Assembly: GCA_036874045.1 (NCBI GenBank)
Contig: CM072343.1
Span: forward strand, 2,314,001-2,378,000
Direction: 5' to 3'
DNA: 64,000 bases
Source: Cymodocea nodosa
Lineage: Eukaryota > Streptophyta > Magnoliopsida > Alismatales > Cymodoceaceae
This document shows, piece by piece, positions 58,349-64,000 of the stretch. The notes under the pieces were generated by a model. It was not told the origin of the DNA. It did no database searches and was given only the letters and a program-made list of their open reading frames with translations. Each line of letters opens with the position of its first letter. Position 1 is the stretch's first letter. The translations under genes were made by a program, and so were the position numbers.

Positions 58349-59400
58349 ATGACATATGCTTATGCTTAAAGATTTCTAAAACGTATAGTTAGCATATGTG
58401 AATTTTGCAATTTGGAAGGTCATGACATTTCTGATTGTTTGGAACCGAGACGATTGCAAATGATTAGATCACATGAACAACAAATGAATTATATTCAATA
58501 TAATAGAGCTGTGTATGAGAAACCTATATTTTACTCAACTAATGGTCAGTTTAGAATGTATAATATGTTGAGAGACAAAGAAGTTTGGGATAGGTATGAC
58601 AAACTAGAGCATAGCTTAGAGCAGAACATGGACAAACTAGAACAATACATGTGTCAGCAACAAGAAGTCAACCATAATGGAAGAATATTCAGAACCTAAA
58701 ATTGATATCATCTACGAAACTAAAAAAACCATAATGAAAATTGATCAAAAATTAAATGCAATGAGATTAGATGATTTGGAAAGAAAACTAAAAGCATTGG
58801 ATGAATTTACAATGAAATTACAAGTTATGCAATAGGAAAACACAAATGAAAACTTTAATGTTATAGATTTGCATAATTTGCAAGATATATAGACAAAAGA
58901 AAGTACCAATGCAATAGAATTTAAAGAATACAATTTAAAACTAAAAACAGTTGAAGATCATAACTATGAAAATGAAATACAAGAACATCATGAAAGTAAT
59001 GAGAATCTGGAAGATGTATATATAACATTAAGATCTGGAACTGATATACCACCAAGAATTCAAAAGGAAAGTAATATGAAGGTGGATAAAAACAAAATTC
59101 AAAATGATAATGAAAATGTAATATCTGAAAACTTAGAAATCAATGAAGACAAAACTGAATATGAAAATGAGACTAAAAATGATCAACCAAATGAAATGAA
59201 AGACAAAGAATCTTGTAAATCACAATTATTATCACCCTATCTTGAAAGATTACAACAAACATTTCTTGAGAAATAAGAAAAAATTAGAGAAATTTTTGAA
59301 AAAGTACAAGTTAACATACATTTGTTAGATTTATTGTAAAAAATGCCACATTGTGCTAAGTTTCTTAAGGATTGATGTACTAAGAAAATAAAGTGAAAAG
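58349..59400 (+). pseudogene. Gypsy family A 5' ORF: zinc knuckle and coiled coil, without capsid
   Basis: ATG at 58349, 80 nt after the primer site. Residues 17-30 are the knuckle CEFCNLEGHDISDC (CX2CX4HX4C). It is followed by RSHEQQMNYIQYNRAVYEKP and a coiled coil with KLEHSLEQNMDKLEQYM, and, after a frameshift near 58690, KPKIDIIYETKK-like text. LEDVYITLRSGTDIPPR (about 59010) is the LRSGK-like motif that precedes protease in Athila. An Asp/Glu/Asn-rich linker and SPYLERLQQTFLEK follow. There is a TAA early (58367, Gln in relatives) and further stops. The capsid domain normally N-terminal to the knuckle is absent. Confidence 0.85.
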
Positions 59401-60802
59401 TTTTAAGGAAAGTCTTTTTAGTTGAGCAAAGTAGTTCCCTATTTCTGCCACAAATTCCTAAAAAGTTATCTGATCTTGGAATTCCTGTTATATCATGCAC
59501 CATAGGAAATACCATTTTAGAAAGAACCTTAATAGACATAGGTGCAGGTATAAATGTTGTACCGAGTGATATATTTGCATCCTTAAGATTAGAAGGCTTA
59601 CTTCCTACTATGACTGTTATTCAATTTGCAGATAGAAGTATAAGATACCTTAGAGAAAAAATAGAGGATGTCTTAATTAAAATTAAGAACTTCATATATC
59701 CTATTGATACTGTGATTTTGGATTACCAACAAATTATGCATCAAAATCATGATACATTTTTAATTTTGGGTAGACTATTCTTAGCAACATCAAGGGTTGT
59801 TATAAATTGTAAAACTAGAGTGATGAACTTAGCATATGGTAATGAGGATACTCAATTAAACATTTTCAAACCAGAAAAGTTTGAGGAGTTAGAAATGTCC
59901 TTACATACTATAGACTTTTTAGAGGATGAAGGAGATATGCTAGATGATGTGATTCAAGAAGAATTAAAGAGGCAACTAAATTATGAAACTTTAGAAGTAA
60001 GTGAAAGGATAAATGTAGAAGGAGATCAAGAAGAGTTTAATATAGAAGATGAGAATGTTCAATTAGGAGCTCTAGCTTCTGATGGTCAACATTTAGATTT
60101 AAAACCTTTACCTCTTGAATTAACCTATATATTTCTAGAAGAAAAATGAACATGTCCAATCATTATTGCTTCAGATTTAAAAGAGGATCAAATTTCTAAA
60201 TTAAAAGATGTAGTAAAAACTTATAAAGAAGCAATAGGATGGACTATGACTAATATAAAAGAGTTAAGTGCAAATTTATGCTATCACCACATATATTTAG
60301 AAGAGAATACTAGACTAGTTAGAATTCCTAAGAGGAGATTAAATCCAAACCTTAAAGAAGTAGTCAGGAAGGAAATAGTGAAATAGTTAGATACTGATAT
60401 AATTTATCTGATTTCTGATAGCTCATGGGTTAGTCCAATCCATGTAGTTTCTAAGAAATCAGGATTAACAATTATTAAGAATGAAAGTTAGGACTTGATA
60501 CCTACTAGAATTCAATCAGGCTGGAGAGTGTGTATAGACTATAGAAAGCTGAATGTTGTGACTAGGAAAGATTATTTTCCCTTACATTTTATAGATCAAA
60601 TGCTAGAGAAATTAGTAGGGCAAGAATATTTTTGTTTCCTAGATGGGTATTTAGGATATAACCAAGTTCCAGTAGTATTAAAGGATCAAGAGAAAACAAC
60701 TTTCACCTGTCATAATGGAACTTATGCTTTTAAGAGAATGTCATTCAGATTATGCAATGCACTAACCACCTTTCAATGGTGTATGAAGGGCATATTCCTA
60801 TA
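59401..60802 (+). pseudogene. Gypsy family A protease and reverse transcriptase start (truncated)
   Basis: Protease: LSDLGIPVISCTIGN, then LIDIGAGINVVPSDIF (catalytic D-[ST]-G seen as D-I-G-A, as in Athila, near 59535-59550), and LILGRLFLATSRVVIN. The linker is acidic. RT: VSPIHVVSKKSG, WRVCIDYRKLNVVTRKD, FIDQMLEKLVGQEYFCFLD and GYNQVPV. The YxDD box would come later but is missing, because the sequence switches at about 60802 to minus-strand copia gag. Longest open stretches are 59610-60149 and 60495-60803. Confidence 0.92.
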
Positions 60803-60925
60803 ACTCAATGATTTGAGCTCCTAAAGAAGCACTCCATTCGATTTTTCCAATAGTTATAATTGCTACCATCAAATAGGGGAGGTTGATGGATTTCTATCTC
60901 TCTACTAAATGGAAAGTCATGATTT
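60803..60925 (-). pseudogene. Copia element G gag N-terminus
   Basis: Minus strand reads PPLFDGSNYNYWKNRMECFF, the same gag N-terminal motif as in copia B, preceded by MTFHLVE. It is broken by a stop and a frameshift and cut at 60803. Confidence 0.8.
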
Positions 60926-60957
60926 CAAATGATTAAATCTATATAATGATATCAACC

Positions 60958-60972
60958 TGCTCTGATACTAAT
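60958..60972 (-). other. Primer binding site of copia G
   Basis: Minus strand AATTAGTATCAGAGC, one change from the TGGTATCAGAGC site for tRNA-iMet, directly after the LTR end. Confidence 0.85.
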
Positions 60973-62281
60973 TGTTAGGACTAGATGGCTTACTAGAGAG
61001 GGGGGTGAAGGGTAATGAATGAATGTTTTTGATAATTTTTCTTTTAACTTATACTAAATGGTTTAATAGTTTAAACTTGATTAAATAACCAACAATCCAA
61101 TAAGCTTAAGCACAATAAAGAAGAGGGAATTAAGGAACAAAAACACATAGAGAATTCTAGGTGGTTCTCCCCTAACAGCTAGTCCACCCCTAAGGTACAC
61201 CTTGAGCTTTACTATCAAATTTTACTTACACACTTGCTTTCAAGTTGAAGTAAAGACCAACCACACTTGAGTTTTCTAGTCGTAGCTCTAACCAACACTT
61301 CTCAAAATTTTTTAGTAGAAACTTCAGCAAACCAACAATTTTCCTTCAATTAGATATTTGAGTGTAAAGAGCTTTTTCACTTGAAGCAGCTTGAGAGATC
61401 TTCAACTTGAGCTTGTTGTATTTGTAAGGATTTTGACTTTTCTTTTCACTCTATAGCTCTCACCATATTTGTTTGTATATATGATTAACCATTCTTTTTT
61501 CATTCTACCCTTGGTTCCTTTTTATACCAAGGATTATAATGATCGAAAGTTGTTCCAACATTATTCAACTTGTTGTACTTACTAAACTGTTAGTCTCAAA
61601 TATAGAAAGTTACTATTAAGTATAATGTCTTTTTGAAACCTTCTGAATTTATCTGTTCTTTGGACTATTTCATTTGAAACCTTTCGAAAAACTTCTTGAA
61701 ACTATCCAAAGATTTTAAAAGTCTTCTTTTCATACTTGTCACATGAGATTTTAAGTTTGTCACATGAAGTCACTTTCAGTTGATTTGTTTGGTTTGAAAC
61801 CTTCCAAATTTACTTGACTTTCGGACTATTTCATTTGAAACCTTCCAAAAACTTTCCTAAAACTATTCAACGATTTTGAGAGAGCTTTCTTTCACGCTTG
61901 TCACGTGGTTTTTTAAGTTCGACATGTGAGATCAATTAGTTTCAGAATGTTTAGTTTGAAACCTTTCAATTTTATCTGAAACTATCCGATTTACCTGTCC
62001 TTTGCAATTGTTTCTGTAATTCAAAATTCAAATAGTTTAACTTGAAACCTTTTGAAAAATTGTGAAATGTTCTATTCAACTATGAAACTATCCGATTTGC
62101 AAGGGAACCTTCCAATCAATTCTAAAACTATTCGATTACTTGAAAACTATCTAATTTTCCTACAACTCAATGATTTTCTTCAGAGTTCTACTAAATCAAT
62201 CTTCACTTTGTCTAAACTTGTGAAATGCATTTTAACTTTTCACATAGATTTTTACATTATCAAAATTTAAAGGTCCTTTCA
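60973..62281 (-). repeat. 5' LTR of copia G (1309 bp)
   Basis: Minus strand, TGAAAGGACCTTTAAATTTTG at 62281 to AGTCCTAACA at 60973, the same family as the copia B LTRs. The hairpin array is weaker, with words such as GAAACTATCCGA and AAACCTTCCAA at 61640-62150, so the U3 has diverged from B. Confidence 0.9.
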
Positions 62282-62357
62282 TAACTGACATAATATTTCT
62301 TTTTTATTACACAATTAATATTACATCATCACCAAAATTGAACATAGTATAGGAAAT

Positions 62358-63300
62358 ATGGCCTCCGAGAAGAGAAAATATGTGAATTAGAGCAAAAGAA
62401 AAGATGAAATTTTTTTACATATATTTGCAATAGAAATCAAAGAAGGAAATGCAAAACAACAAGATGGTAAGCTCAGAGTAGAGACATAGATAGAGGTGAT
62501 TACTAAATACAATGCCAATGTCAAGAAGAAACATGTGGAAAGTAGAATGAAAACTTGGAAGTCAATGTATAAAAACTATACAAAGATTTCAAAGCAAAGT
62601 GGATGGGGGTGGGATTATATTTGTGGCCACACTAATATACCAAAGGAAATATGGGATGAATTTGTTTAGGTACATTTTTATTTTAGTTCAATACATGGAA
62701 GACATTTCTAAGTCAACTTGTTAATAATGTTGGCGTGTTTATATGTTTGGTTTGCTACAACATCTAGAATGTAAGTCATGTCTTATCTATAATGACTTAT
62801 ATACAATATTTGATGGCAATATGGCTACTAGAGTGAATAGTCAAATTCCCCTAGATGTACAAGAATCACAACAAAATGAAACTCAAGAACCTGAAGACAC
62901 CTTTCTAGTTTTCCCTACTCAATAGAATTCATCATTTCCTAAATTTGTGGAGGGGCAAGGAAGCCCTAGCCCTTTTGTGGAGTGGTTTCTCAAAAAGACA
63001 AAGAAAAGAGCTCAACTTCATGTAGAATCTTCTAAATCTATTGCAAAGTCATTGACTGATTTAACTAGGTCTGTCAAATAATGGGTGTAACAAGATGACC
63101 CGTCCTAGTAGAAGTCTAAATTAAGAATAGAGATAGAAGAATGTATTCCTCACTTGATGGGAATGGAAGGTCTTACCAAGGCTGAAAGACTCGTGGGGAT
63201 TCAATTAGTAAAGAATGAGACAAAAAGAGTAATTTTTTTATCACTATAGAATGATGAAGAGTGGGTTGAATGGTTGCACTACAATTTACATAACAAGTGA
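62358..63300 (+). pseudogene. Myb/SANT-like DNA-binding domain gene relic
   Basis: ATG at 62358: MASEKRKYVN, then after stops VKKKHVESRMKTWKSMYKN and SKQSGWGWDYI with PKEIWDEFV, the pattern of plant Myb/SANT-like (Myb_DNA-bind_3) proteins. The second part is NDLYTIFDGNMATR near 62790, a Ser/Lys-rich middle and an alpha-helical end (GMEGLTKAERLVGIQLVKN, EWVEWLHYNL) to TGA 63298-63300. An intron near 62670-62755 is possible. Such proteins occur as host genes and as partners of Harbinger transposases; no transposase was seen here. In-frame stops indicate decay. Confidence 0.65.
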
Positions 63301-63469
63301 ATTATTGTATCGTGTGTTGGGAAAATGAGTGTTGAGAATCACATTTGAACTCTTCTTATGTCCTAGGATTTGTCCTAGAAGTAGTGAAACTCATGTGGAT
63401 GATATTTAGAAACATGTGTTCTTTTCTCTATTATGAAATTTATGCTTTTTCACCAAGTTCTTATTTCAT

Positions 63470-63795
63470 GTGAATGAGTATTGAAATGTTTAATAGATTC
63501 TTACAAAACATGTTTATATATGATTATTTAAATGTTTAACAGGTTATTACATTACACATTTATATTTGATTATTGAAATGTTTTACAGGTTATTACATTA
63601 AACATTTATATTTGATTGTTGAAATACTTAATAGGTTACTACATTACACATTTATATTTGATTATTGAAATGTTTTATAGGTTATTACATTAAACATTTA
63701 TATTTGATTGTTGAAATACTTAATAGGTTACTACATTACATGTTTATATATGATTATTGAAATGTTTAATAGGATATTACATGTTTATATTGTTC
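63470..63795 (+). repeat. 46-bp tandem repeat with dimeric (92-bp) order
   Basis: TTTGAT/TATGAT phase points at 63519, 63565, 63611, 63657, 63703 and 63749 give a constant period of 46 bp. Units from 63565 to 63748 alternate between a GATTATTGAAATGTTTTA type and a GATTGTTGAAATACTTAATA type, so the higher-order unit is 92 bp. About seven units. Confidence 0.9.
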
Positions 63796-64000
63796 AAATG
63801 TCCTTATCTTCTTCAAGTAATTCTACATATGGCAAACAACTAAGGACAGGGTGAAAGGAGATGACAAAAGCAACATAGGATTTATACAAATGATTGGATT
63901 AGTTGCACACTATATTACACAAATTACTCCACATACAACAGAACAAATTTACAACAAACAAGGACAATGATATGTCATGAAATTGTTAGACTCATCACTA
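63796..64000. other. Unassigned end of window
   Basis: No ORF or element boundary recognised. Confidence 0.4.

Noticed and set aside
1..64000. tRNA or rRNA genes
   Set aside because: Only primer-site stretches complementary to tRNA-iMet and tRNA-Asp 3' ends were seen; no complete tRNA or rRNA was recognised on either strand.

Overview
The window looks like a repeat-rich part of a flowering-plant nuclear chromosome. It holds one ordinary spliced host gene, introns that are AT-rich with GT/AG borders, and otherwise almost only plant LTR retrotransposons. The host gene is the beta subunit of the AP-4 adaptor complex (34792-42939, plus strand). It has 11 exons, an open frame of 830 residues, and a GC-rich second exon that stands out against AT-rich surroundings. 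I cannot name the species. The GC-rich 5' end of the gene would fit a monocot but does not prove it.

Layout. 1-6297: 3' part of a Sirevirus-like Ty1/copia element (end of pol, a noncoding cassette, a third env-like ORF, and a 1.7-kb LTR). 6298-8446: gag-capsid and F-box part of an Athila-like Ty3/gypsy family, called family A here. 8447-13365: broken second copia element (C) with a family A LTR piece in its integrase and a solo copia LTR in its own LTR. 13366-17825: inverted copia LTR piece, then family A F-box and gag on the minus strand, split by a 2.0-kb solo LTR with a 5-bp target duplication. 17826-19448: 3' end of a family A element with polypurine tract and start of its LTR. 19449-26722: nearly complete but dead copia element (B). 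26723-31895: two stacked 5' ends of family A on the minus strand. 31896-34700: copia fragments and unassigned sequence. 34792-42939: AP-4 beta. 43100-46914: family A and copia (E) LTR pieces and the end of a copia third ORF. 46915-54033: family A RNase H, integrase, env-like ORF, internal promoter-like region, gag capsid, F-box ORF and 3' cassette. 54034-56254: LTR pieces. 56255-60802: family A 5' LTR, primer site, zinc knuckle, protease and RT start. 60803-62281: 5' end of another copia element (G) on the minus strand. 62282-64000: relic of a Myb/SANT-like gene and a 46-bp tandem repeat.

The most unusual content is family A. Three separate 5' ends show LTR, primer site and then a zinc-knuckle ORF with no capsid domain. 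The capsid domain is instead found near the 3' end, each time followed by an ORF that reads as an F-box protein with an F-box-associated domain. A hairpin and a very short candidate intron lie between the two. The LTRs of family A (gypsy) and of the copia families also share a palindrome-plus-G-box module, and in places about 200 bp of alignable sequence. A noncoding cassette and an env-like third ORF are shared across the two superfamilies as well. This suggests exchange between copia and gypsy elements in this genome. All copies seen are decayed. Everything here comes from reading the sequence; no database search was run.
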